In this document: piece after piece, positions 1-6,223 of the stretch
Layout of the letters: the number at the start of each line of letters is the position of its first letter
How positions within the stretch are numbered: the first letter of the stretch is position 1
Assembly: GCA_036338435.1 (NCBI GenBank)
Contig: JAYZCG010000005.1
Location: forward strand, 1-12,091
Length of the DNA stretch: 12,091 nucleotides
Source: JAPYTY01 sp036338435
GTDB lineage: Bacteria > Acidobacteriota > UBA6911 > RPQK01 > JADFOI01
Reading direction: 5' to 3'
Translations under genes and position numbers: made by a program
Notes under the pieces: model-generated
Seen by the model: only the letters and a program-made list of their open reading frames with translations
What the model was told of the DNA's origin: nothing
Database searches by the model: none

Positions 1-1472
1 TTCCACTTTTCCTGAATTTCTTTCTGGAACTCGGGACTAGCCTCAGCCACGGGTGGAAATACATCAAGATGTTCATAGGATCGGCAAGCATCAATAATGC
101 CACGGGTATTGTAAGGCACCTTGTCGTTAAAAGTAATACGTTGTGGATCTCCCATTCCTCCCCAGGCACGTTTGATGATCTCGATGTCCCGAGCAGGATC
201 GGATCGGGTTACCACGGCCCACATCACATCCTCGATGTTGGAAGGATCAATATCTTCATCAACAACGATGACGTACCGACCCAGATAGGCGCCTATATGA
301 CACTGACAGGCAATCAATCCGGCTTGTCTGGCATGTCCTTGATAGGCCTGTTTGATAGAAACCACGAGCAGCATACGAGAACCACCGACTTCATCGGCCC
401 AGCAGCCAACCACTCCGGGGACTCCGGCCTTCTCTAGAGCTTCGTGGAGTAAAGCAGATCGCATGACCGCTTTGGAATAGGAGTAATCATGAGGTGGACG
501 ACCTGGGGGTGTTCCCAAAAGAATAGGGTCGTTCCTATGGTATATCCGTTCTACCTCTAGTACGGGGGCGGGTTTTTCACTTCCTGAATAATATCCATGA
601 AACTCTCCCAGTGGACCTTCATTCTTCTTATTGTTTGGATGGCACCAGCCTTCCAAGACTAACTCAGAGTGGGCCGGCATGGGCAAACCTGTTACCTCTC
701 CCTTAACAACCTTGAAGGGCTCGCCCTGAATTGCACCAACGTAGTTATATTCGGAGAGCCCATAAGCAATTTCTAGGCCCGCGAAAAGAAAAAGCAGTGG
801 GTGATGTCCTAAAGAAGCTACTACCGGAAATGGTTCTCCAGCTTTGAAATAACGCTCAATTTGCTGACGCCCATGCTTGCCAGCTACCATATTCAGAGCG
901 CAGCTACGTTCATCGTGAACCATCATGCGATAAGCGCCGATATTGATCCAGTCGGAATTGTAATCCTTGGTGACAACTGCGCTGCCGGTACCGATATAAC
1001 GTCCTCCATCCTTCTCATGCCATTTTGGAACTGGAAACTCCAGAAGATTGATATCCTTTCCGCTCTTTATATTTTCTAGGATAGGGCCGTTCTCTACATA
1101 CTCAGGAGGAAACTCGCTAGCTAGGCTTTCCCATTCCGGGGGTTTTCCCCGTAAACTCTGGACTAGTGCGGAACTACTTAGATCGGTAGAAAGCCCCAAC
1201 AGTCCCGCCAGGCGAGCTGGACTACCGGTAGTGCCAGTTAACACCCGATATCCCGAAGGATAATCGGTAATCTCGTCAAATAGCAGTGATGAACCGCGCT
1301 TGCGATTATTGATTTCAGTAATCGCTCCTAGCTCCTTATTCCAGTGAGCTCCTTTGACATGTTTTAGTTCTCCCAACTCTTCGACTGCCGTTAACCAGTC
1401 ACGCAAATCCTGTGTCTGAAACTGTGTCGAGAGTTGATTCTTCAAGTTAGATTTCATGGTGTAATCATACAT
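1..1472 (-). CDS. UbiD-family prenylated-FMN-dependent decarboxylase, C-terminus cut by window edge
   Basis: Reading the minus strand gives an uninterrupted frame of about 490 codons that leaves the window at position 1. The family catalyses reversible, non-oxidative decarboxylation of aromatic or alpha,beta-unsaturated acids with prenylated FMN made by UbiX. The UbiD signature around residues 151-163 (WHEKDGGRYIGTG) is clear. Spacing matches fungal Fdc1: Arg182, Glu285 and Glu290 fit its catalytic Arg/Glu/Glu set, and Asn177, His200 and Glu241 fit its metal-phosphate ligands, so the protein looks active. The family is usually 450-500 residues, so few residues are missing. I chose the ATG at 1472 because GGAG lies 11 bases upstream; an in-frame ATG at 1457 has no such site. 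Substrate is not predictable; a ubiquinone-pathway role is only one option, and no ubiX or other aromatic-acid gene is adjacent. It follows a tRNA gene on the same strand. Confidence 0.92.
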   Translation of the reverse strand, partial: MYDYTMKSNLKNQLSTQFQTQDLRDWLTAVEELGELKHVKGAHWNKELGAITEINNRKRGSSLLFDEITDYPSGYRVLTGTTGSPARLAGLLGLSTDLSSSALVQSLRGKPPEWESLASEFPPEYVENGPILENIKSGKDINLLEFPVPKWHEKDGGRYIGTGSAVVTKDYNSDWINIGAYRMMVHDERSCALNMVAGKHGRQQIERYFKAGEPFPVVASLGHHPLLFLFAGLEIAYGLSEYNYVGAIQGEPFKVVKGEVTGLPMPAHSELVLEGWCHPNNKKNEGPLGEFHGYYSGSEKPAPVLEVERIYHRNDPILLGTPPGRPPHDYSYSKAVMRSALLHEALEKAGVPGVVGCWADEVGGSRMLLVVSIKQAYQGHARQAGLIACQCHIGAYLGRYVIVVDEDIDPSNIEDVMWAVVTRSDPARDIEIIKRAWGGMGDPQRITFNDKVPYNTRGIIDACRSYEHLDVFPPVAEASPEFQKEIQEKW

Positions 1473-1674
1473 AGTAGGTTCAACTCCGACAAACTGTCTG
1501 TGTACTACGAGTGGTGTAACTGATGAACATCGTGCGACAAATTGAAGGGATTCGGCAAGATAGAGAAGTAAAGGACTTGTTGCCGTGCGTATAAAATTGA
1601 CTGTAAATGTGCTAGATAATCCTACAGGGGAATTTCTCAAATCAAATCTTTTTTGGGCTAGACACAATGGAATT

Positions 1675-1767
1675 CGGAGGAGGTGGGATTCGAACCCACG
1701 TGCCCAGTTCATCACCAGACAACCCGATTTCGAGTCGGGCCCGTTACGTCCACTTCGGTACTCCTCC
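1675..1767 (-). tRNA. tRNA-Ser (anticodon CGA)
   Basis: The minus strand folds as a 93-nt class II tRNA. A 7-bp acceptor stem (GGAGGAG with CTCCTCC), a T-arm with GTGGG-TTCGAAT-CCCAC, and an anticodon arm CCCGA-CTCGAAA-TCGGG are all perfect. The loop puts CGA at positions 34-36, so it reads UCG serine codons. The long variable arm expected of tRNA-Ser is present. The discriminator base is G, as usual for serine tRNAs. The 3' CCA is not encoded (the genome reads GAA there), so CCA must be added enzymatically. No clear terminator separates it from the decarboxylase gene about 200 bases downstream. Confidence 0.97.
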
Positions 1768-1800
1768 GCAATTCTTGGATGCACGTAAAATTAATGAAGC

Positions 1801-1829
1801 ATTACAACGAGCCCTTCTTTAGAAGTCAA
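1801..1829 (-). promoter_or_regulatory. sigma70-type promoter for tRNA-Ser
   Basis: On the minus strand a -35 box TTGACT (1829-1824) is followed after exactly 17 bases by a -10 box TGTAAT (1806-1801). Each box matches five of six consensus bases. Transcription would begin near 1794, giving a leader of roughly 27 bases before the mature tRNA 5' end at 1767, which suits RNase P processing. This is the best-formed promoter in the window. Confidence 0.7.
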
Positions 1830-1929
1830 GTAAGCAAGGGCCGCTATTTTGAACAAAAGCTGTGGAGATTGAAAGGGTTGTAGTATAGTTTTGCCGTGTG
1901 GTGAGCGAAAAGTTATTGCTCATAACGTC

Positions 1930-2034
1930 TCAGGTCTCGGGCCTGTGCAACGCGCCCCTCGAACCATGTCAGGTCCGGAAGGAAGCAGCATTAAGAGGAT
2001 CAGCACGGGTGCTGCAGATTTCCCGGGACCTGGC
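1930..2034 (+). ncRNA. ffs: signal recognition particle RNA, small bacterial (4.5S) type
   Basis: The conserved domain IV core, which binds Ffh, is obvious: GTCAGGTCCGGAAGGAAGCA, with the GGAA apical tetraloop, at about 1968-1987. The ends close in a perfect 11-bp stem (1931-1941 with 2022-2032, one G-U pair), giving a single hairpin of about 105 nt, the usual size of the short form; there is no Alu domain. With Ffh and FtsY it targets membrane and secreted proteins to the translocon. It lies directly upstream of dnaX on the same strand, a frequent arrangement. The transcript may start at its own promoter: TTGCCG (1891-1896), 17 bases, TATTGC (1914-1919) fits the RNA start but is weak, and TATAGT at 1884-1889 is an alternative with no good -35. 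Exact ends are estimated from the closing stem. Confidence 0.95.
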
Positions 2035-2056
2035 CATTTTAAACATACTGTGCCGG

Positions 2057-2077
2057 CCAGTGGAGCCCACTAGCTGG
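2057..2077 (+). other. small hairpin between SRP RNA and dnaX
   Basis: AGTGG (2059-2063) pairs perfectly with CCACT (2067-2071) across a 3-base loop, and CC (2057-2058) can pair with GG (2076-2077) past a 4-base bulge. No T-run follows, so it is not a standard intrinsic terminator. It could mark the RNA processing point between the SRP RNA and the dnaX message, or be chance. Confidence 0.3.
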
Positions 2078-2109
2078 TGCAGGCGGGGATCCTTACAGTC
2101 AGGTTGTCC

Positions 2110-3807
2110 ATGAGCTATCAGGTTTTGGCGCGCAAATGGAGGCCTCAACGCTTTGAGGAAGTGGTGGGGCAGGAAACCGTAACAAAAACCCTGAAGAATG
2201 CCATCGAGGAGAGTCGCATTGCCCATGCCTTCTTATTTTCAGGGGTTCGTGGTGTAGGGAAGACCAGCGCTGCTCGTATTCTTGCCAAGGCTTTGAACTG
2301 TCAGAAAGGTCCAACTGCCACACCTTGTTGTGCATGTGATCCATGTCAGGAAGTGGCAAGTGCATGCAGTATGGATGTTCTTGAAATTGATGCTGCTTCT
2401 AACACAGGAGTGGATAACATTCGTGAACTGCGGGATAGTGTGCGCTACGGGACGGCACGGGATCGCTTCAAGATTTTTATTATAGATGAAGTACACATGC
2501 TCTCGAATGCTGCCTTCAATGCTTTATTGAAAACTTTGGAAGAACCTCCATCACATGTGAAGTTTATTCTGGCGACGACTCAGTACGAGAAAATCCCAGT
2601 GACTATTATCTCCCGTTGTCAGCAATTTTCTTTTAGGCCAATTCCTTTCAGACTAATTGTAGAGAGGCTGAAATTTATTAGTCAGGAAGAGAAAATTAAG
2701 ATAAGCGATTATGCCCTCAAAGCTATTGTGTCAGGTGCGCAGGGAAGTATGCGGGATGCACAGTCTACGCTGGATCGAGTAATAGCTTTTAGCGGGAAAA
2801 AAATCCAAGATGAGGATGTCCAGACGCTCTTAGGGGTGATTGATGAAAAAGCAGTTGTGTCGGTAGTTGATGCAGTGCTTGACAATGATGCAAGAGTATT
2901 GATTAGGCAAGTTGAAGATCTTACAAATTCGGGAGTTGAACCTCAGCACTTTTGTCGCAAGCTAATCCAGCATGTCAGGAATCTTATGGTATGTCAGGTG
3001 GCAGGAGGGGAAGAGCAACTTTTAGATCTGGCGGATGGTGAGAAAGAGACAGCTCTTAGGCAGGCCGAAAAGTTTTCATCACTCGATTTAATTCGTTTTT
3101 ATGATCTACTGAATAGTACGGCGGGAGATCTCCGATGGAATCTTCATCCGTGGGTGCACCTAGAGTTGACCCTCATCAAGCTGGTAGAACTAAGACATTT
3201 GCCTAGCGTTGAGGAAGTGATTAGTAAACTAAATAGCGAGAGCGAGAGCACACAATTTGGCAAGGGGCAACAAGCTGAAGATGGGGTATTACAAACGGAA
3301 AAATCAAACTCCGGCAGCGTCGATATAGCAGAGACGTCATCGGCTGCGCGCGAAGAAATTCCCTTGGTAGAGGAAGAGGATGTAGGGAAAGTGGAGGAAA
3401 CAAGCAATGAAATTCAAGAGCTTAAATCCACTGATGAACGCGACGCAGTGGCCGATCTACTCAAAGCAGTGCAGCGGGAAAGTATAGGTCTGTATTCTTC
3501 CATACAGCATGCTTTCCAAACCACCTTTACTCAAGGCAAACTGTCCATTCTTTTTTTGGAGGAAGAAACATTTCACTATCAGGTGGTTTCTAAGGTGAGT
3601 AACCAGGATCAGTTGTCTAGGATATGTGCCGAGGTTATGGAGTCAGAACCACAGATCGAGATCCTGTTGAGGCCCAATACTGACAAGGTCGATGATTCAA
3701 GTAAGGACTCCATGAACAAAGTTAATCCTACTGACAATCCCAAGTTTAAATCCTTTATAGAAACTTTTCCTGGTACAGTTGTTGTGGAGCAAGGGCCAGA
3801 GGACTAG
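2110..3807 (+). CDS. dnaX: DNA polymerase III subunit tau/gamma (clamp-loader ATPase)
   Basis: This is the motor subunit of the clamp loader that places the sliding clamp on primed DNA and links polymerase cores in the replisome. The 565-residue protein begins with the family N-terminus (MSYQVLARKWRP). It shows Walker A at 45-52 (GVRGVGKT), four zinc cysteines at 64, 73, 76 and 79 (the same numbers as E. coli), Walker B IIDEVHML at 124-131, the SRC motif at 168-170, and a sensor-2 arginine in GSMRDAQS at 212-219. The collar domain runs to about 365. An acidic, low-complexity linker (about 370-460) leads to a C-terminal domain, so the full tau form is encoded. The GTG at 2077 in the same frame is ignored because homology starts at the ATG. 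No A-AAA-AAG slippery site with downstream hairpin was seen, so a short gamma form is not predicted. It is probably co-transcribed with ybaB and recR. Confidence 0.97.
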   Translation: MSYQVLARKWRPQRFEEVVGQETVTKTLKNAIEESRIAHAFLFSGVRGVGKTSAARILAKALNCQKGPTATPCCACDPCQEVASACSMDVLEIDAASNTGVDNIRELRDSVRYGTARDRFKIFIIDEVHMLSNAAFNALLKTLEEPPSHVKFILATTQYEKIPVTIISRCQQFSFRPIPFRLIVERLKFISQEEKIKISDYALKAIVSGAQGSMRDAQSTLDRVIAFSGKKIQDEDVQTLLGVIDEKAVVSVVDAVLDNDARVLIRQVEDLTNSGVEPQHFCRKLIQHVRNLMVCQVAGGEEQLLDLADGEKETALRQAEKFSSLDLIRFYDLLNSTAGDLRWNLHPWVHLELTLIKLVELRHLPSVEEVISKLNSESESTQFGKGQQAEDGVLQTEKSNSGSVDIAETSSAAREEIPLVEEEDVGKVEETSNEIQELKSTDERDAVADLLKAVQRESIGLYSSIQHAFQTTFTQGKLSILFLEEETFHYQVVSKVSNQDQLSRICAEVMESEPQIEILLRPNTDKVDDSSKDSMNKVNPTDNPKFKSFIETFPGTVVVEQGPED

Positions 3808-3842
3808 TAAAAAGGACACAATAAACGTTAGGGTGACAGCAT

Positions 3843-4133
3843 ATGAACAAAATGCAGAAGCTAATGAAGCAAGCTCAAGCAATGCAACAGAACTTGGAAT
3901 CAGAAATGGAGCAATGCCAAGTAACGGTTTCTAGCGGGGGTGGAATGGTCAATGTAACGATGGATGGGAAAAAGCAGATTGTGGCCATTTCTATAGATCC
4001 GGAATCAGTAGATCCGAACGAGATAGAAATGCTTCAAGACTTAGTCATGGCTGCAGTAAACGAAGCAGGATCCAGGGTCGATGAAAAGCTTGGTGGACAC
4101 CTCAGTGGATTAACGCAGGGCCTTTTTGGATAG
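3843..4133 (+). CDS. ybaB: YbaB/EbfC nucleoid-associated DNA-binding protein
   Basis: This 96-residue protein matches the small dimeric YbaB/EbfC family: an N-terminal helix rich in Met, Gln and Lys (MNKMQKLMKQAQAMQQNLES), then a strand region (VTVSSGGGMVNVTMDGKKQI), the IDPE motif, and a C-terminal helix (LQDLVMAAVNEAG). Family members bind DNA as tweezer-shaped dimers and sit on the nucleoid. It lies 35 bases after dnaX and 9 bases before recR, the standard order, and the family is functionally linked to RecR-dependent repair. AGGG about 10 bases before the ATG is a modest ribosome site. Length is typical and nothing is missing. Confidence 0.96.
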   Translation: MNKMQKLMKQAQAMQQNLESEMEQCQVTVSSGGGMVNVTMDGKKQIVAISIDPESVDPNEIEMLQDLVMAAVNEAGSRVDEKLGGHLSGLTQGLFG

Positions 4134-4142
4134 CAAGTTTTG

Positions 4143-4742
4143 ATGACCAATCGAGACAATCCGATTGAGCGGCTCATTAGGGAGTTCAAGAAGTTGCCCG
4201 GGATTGGCCCAAAATCAGCTCAGAGGCTGGTCTTTCACTTGATCCGTGGGTCCAATCAGGACTGCGAGGATTTGGCTAAAGCCGTTGCTCAGTTAAAGGC
4301 CTCACTCATTCTGTGTTCTGTCTGCAATAATATCACCGATACAGATCCATGTTCTATTTGCACGGATTCCCGACGGGATTCAAAAACAATCTGCGTTGTG
4401 GAGGAGTCCTTTAATGTTCTCTCCATTGAAAAAACTGGAACCTATCAGGGGCATTATCATGTTCTTCACGGCGTGATTTCCCCTATTAACGGCATTGGTC
4501 CGGACGACTTAAAGCTTAAGAATTTGTTCAATCGCCTTAAGGACAACACCGTTGAAGAGGTTATTGTCGCTACTAATCCTACTAGCGAGGGGGAGGCGAC
4601 GGCACTTTACCTGTCCAAGCTTATAACTCCCCTGAATATTCGGACCACGCGTATTGCGGCTGGCATTCCCGTCGGGAGTGATCTGGAATACACTGACACG
4701 GTAACGCTTACCCGAGCTCTTTCAGGGAGACAGTCCATTTGA
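4143..4742 (+). CDS. recR: recombination mediator protein RecR
   Basis: RecR acts with RecO (and RecF) to load RecA on SSB-coated single-stranded gaps. The 199-residue protein has all family parts in order: helix-hairpin-helix LPGIGPKSAQRL at about 18-29, a four-cysteine zinc finger (Cys58, Cys61, Cys70, Cys73), a Toprim domain from about 82 (ICVVEE, then ATNPTSEGEATA) to about 175, and the C-terminal Walker B-like segment GIPVGSDLEYTD. The length is the family norm. The ATG at 4143 is preferred; the TTG codon just before it is in frame but adds nothing conserved. It is the last gene of the dnaX-ybaB-recR unit, and a likely terminator lies 55 bases beyond its stop. Confidence 0.97.
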   Translation: MTNRDNPIERLIREFKKLPGIGPKSAQRLVFHLIRGSNQDCEDLAKAVAQLKASLILCSVCNNITDTDPCSICTDSRRDSKTICVVEESFNVLSIEKTGTYQGHYHVLHGVISPINGIGPDDLKLKNLFNRLKDNTVEEVIVATNPTSEGEATALYLSKLITPLNIRTTRIAAGIPVGSDLEYTDTVTLTRALSGRQSI

Positions 4743-4796
4743 AAGTAAAAAGAGATAGGCGTATTAACTTAGTCATCGGGTGCGCTTATTCTATAC

Positions 4797-4830
4797 AAAA
4801 ATGTAGAGCGTAGATCTCGCTTGATTTTTT
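4797..4830. terminator. probable bidirectional terminator between recR and mog
   Basis: A short stem AGCG (4807-4810) / CGCT (4818-4821) with a 7-base loop is flanked by AAAAAT (4797-4802) and ATTTTTT (4824-4830), which can also pair. Read on the plus strand, a T-run follows the stem. Read on the minus strand, a five-T run follows. It sits in the 121-bp gap between convergent genes, where a shared terminator is expected. The GC stem is only 4 bp, hence moderate confidence. Confidence 0.42.
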
Positions 4831-4863
4831 CTTTACAACTGTTGGTTAAAGGGTAGCGTGTTG

Positions 4864-5343
4864 CTAGTGATTAGTTCGTCCCTGTAAAAGATCGATAGCG
4901 TGGGGAAGAATATTAACAACTGCTTCTAAAGATTCAACAGCTCCCTTCGGACTACCTGGGAGACATAGAATAAGGGTTTTGTTACGGATGCCAGCCAAAG
5001 ATCTAGAGAGGACTGCAAAAGGAGTAGACTTTAAGCCCTCTATACGCATTAGCTCTGATAATCCAGGAACCTCTTTGTCCAATAGAGATTGCACAGCTTC
5101 GGGCGTTACATCACGAGGGCCAAGTCCTGTTCCCCCAGTGGTAACGATAAGGTGTATTTTCTGGGAATCTTGAGTTAGAGTACGGATAGTGTCTTGGATT
5201 TGGGAGAGCTCATCGGGGAGCAGGTGAGTTGAAATGACTGCCCATTGGTTCTTTGTGAGTAACTGGTCAAGGGCTTGGCCTGAATCATTGTCTCTCTTTT
5301 TATGAAAACAACCGTCGCTGATAGTTATGATGGCTGCTCTCAT
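4864..5343 (-). CDS. mog: molybdopterin adenylyltransferase, MogA/MoaB family
   Basis: The enzyme activates molybdopterin with ATP to form adenylylated molybdopterin, the step before molybdate insertion. The 159-residue single-domain protein shows the MoCF-biosynthesis fold signatures: an SDG motif at 10-12, DSG at 20-22, the substrate-binding TTGGTGLGPRDVTPEA at 68-83, and the LPGSPKGA loop at 128-135. Its start overlaps the end of moaE by four bases (ATGA), which favours coupled translation. MogA and MoaB are close relatives and cannot be split with certainty here. With no moeA in view and a moaE/moaD partnership, the adenylyltransferase role is the simplest reading. Confidence 0.9.
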   Translation of the reverse strand: MRAAIITISDGCFHKKRDNDSGQALDQLLTKNQWAVISTHLLPDELSQIQDTIRTLTQDSQKIHLIVTTGGTGLGPRDVTPEAVQSLLDKEVPGLSELMRIEGLKSTPFAVLSRSLAGIRNKTLILCLPGSPKGAVESLEAVVNILPHAIDLLQGRTNH

Positions 5344-5753
5344 TGCTTGTATCCCTCAATCCAAACTTCCCCGTCTTCATAATGTTCCTTTTTCCAGATA
5401 GGGACTGTCGTTTTTAATGTATCGATGGCGAATTGACAAGCTGCAAAAGCATCTACTCGATGAGCTGAGGAAACCGCGATAAATACGCTGCTCTCACCAA
5501 TTTCCATTCTTCCAACACGGTGGACAATAGATATATCGTTAAGCGGCCAGCGATGCATGGCTTGGTCACAGATTGTTTTGAGTTCCTTGAGCGCCATTTC
5601 TGGATGAGCTTCATAGTACAGATGGGTTACCGGTTTATTTCGTGACTGATTGCGAATTGTTCCATCGAAGGTAACAATTGCGCCCGCGCTTGCTTGTGCA
5701 ACAGATTCCACCACTTTCTTGCGGGCAATGCTACTATCCACTATATCAATCAT
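5340..5753 (-). CDS. moaE: molybdopterin synthase catalytic (large) subunit
   Basis: With MoaD this subunit converts cyclic pyranopterin monophosphate to molybdopterin by adding two sulfurs. The 137-residue protein has the family core: FDGTIRNQ at 29-36 (the F-x-G-x-x-R loop), HRVGRMEIGE at 78-87, AHRVDAFAAC at 97-106, and a C-terminal LKTTVPIWKKE. Lys114 and Lys121 keep the seven-residue spacing of the two active-site lysines of E. coli MoaE (119 and 126). The gene begins two bases after the moaD stop codon and overlaps mog by four bases, so the three genes form one tight operon. A GGTGG inside the end of moaD may serve as the ribosome site. Confidence 0.95.
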   Translation of the reverse strand: MIDIVDSSIARKKVVESVAQASAGAIVTFDGTIRNQSRNKPVTHLYYEAHPEMALKELKTICDQAMHRWPLNDISIVHRVGRMEIGESSVFIAVSSAHRVDAFAACQFAIDTLKTTVPIWKKEHYEDGEVWIEGYKQ

Positions 5754-5755
5754 TT

Positions 5756-5998
5756 CTATCCACCACTTACCGGAGGGAAAAAGGACAACTCATCACCCGG
5801 AAAAACACTAGCATCCAAACTTGAGTACTCATGATTAATAGCCACCAATAGAATGGGTTCGTACGTCTCGAGTTTTGGAAAACGAGTTTTTAACTGATTA
5901 AAGACTTCCCTAACGGAGGTTTCTCCTTCCAATTTAACTTCTATCTCAGATTCTCCTATCAGATCTTTCAAGGAGGCGAAAAAACGTAGTTTAAGCAT
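5756..5998 (-). CDS. moaD: molybdopterin synthase sulfur-carrier (small) subunit
   Basis: This 80-residue ubiquitin-like protein carries the thiocarboxylate used by MoaE. It starts with the typical beta strand (LKLRFFASLKDLIG), has the ALL/AIN strand pattern in the middle, then the PGDELSFFPPVSGG ending. The C-terminal Gly-Gly, which is adenylylated and sulfurated by MoeB-type enzymes, is intact. First gene of moaD-moaE-mog. A GGA lies a few bases before the ATG and a consensus -10 box lies 14 bases upstream of it, so the untranslated leader would be very short. Confidence 0.95.
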   Translation of the reverse strand: MLKLRFFASLKDLIGESEIEVKLEGETSVREVFNQLKTRFPKLETYEPILLVAINHEYSSLDASVFPGDELSFFPPVSGG

Positions 5999-6012
5999 GT
6001 TTGTCCATTACC

Positions 6013-6018
6013 ATTATA
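6013..6018 (-). promoter_or_regulatory. -10 box of the moaD-moaE-mog promoter
   Basis: The minus strand reads a perfect TATAAT 14 bases before the moaD ATG, preceded directly by TTG. The matching -35 position (6036-6041, CTGGTC) is poor, so the promoter would need an activator or other contacts. Expected transcription start is near 6006, leaving about 8 leader bases. The location is right but a lone hexamer can occur by chance. Confidence 0.45.
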
Positions 6019-6039
6019 CAAGGACGTAGGGTCACGACC

Positions 6040-6058
6040 AGTGGGTTTAACACTCACT
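6040..6058. promoter_or_regulatory. imperfect palindrome upstream of moaD, possible operator
   Basis: The 19-base sequence AGTGGGTTTAACACTCACT is a near-perfect dyad: pairing its two halves matches every position except one G-T and one T-C. It lies just upstream of the expected -35 of the moaD promoter, in the gap between the divergent moaD and nfeD genes. That is where an activator or repressor dimer could bind. No known regulator motif was recognised. Confidence 0.3.
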
Positions 6059-6223
6059 TGTCAAAAATTTCATTTAGGACAGACGTTTGTAGATGGAGTG
6101 GTTTGATTGTTTTGACTTAATTTTCAGCAAACTTGCTTCTCATCTGAGTGTGTGAGACGCGCTACAAAATCCTTTATTTGACTATTTGTAAGATATCGCT
6201 TGGGGATGTTAATATGGGAGTGG

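Noticed and set aside
69..1263. Plus-strand frames of 70-120 codons over the left end
   Set aside because: They lie opposite a continuous, strongly conserved UbiD-family gene on the minus strand and have no recognisable domain.
1473..1674. Promoter or small gene between the decarboxylase and tRNA-Ser
   Set aside because: A TTGATT / GATTAT pair on the minus strand at 18-base spacing is only four of six in each box, and no frame with a ribosome site was seen.
1891..2113. Short plus-strand frames over the SRP RNA
   Set aside because: The sequence is explained by the conserved SRP RNA core and its closing stem; the frames are incidental.
2797..2803. Run of seven A in dnaX, possible slippage site for a short gamma form
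   Set aside because: It lies at codons 230-232, far before the tau/gamma boundary near residue 430. The in-frame context (GGG AAA AAA ATC) is not an X-XXY-YYZ site, and either shifted frame soon stops, leaving a protein without the collar domain.
6100..6200. Promoter for the nfeD operon
   Set aside because: Several TTGACT-like hexamers (for example near 6112 and 6179) occur, but none has a reasonable -10 at 16-18 bases, so no site is called although a promoter must lie in this gap or upstream.
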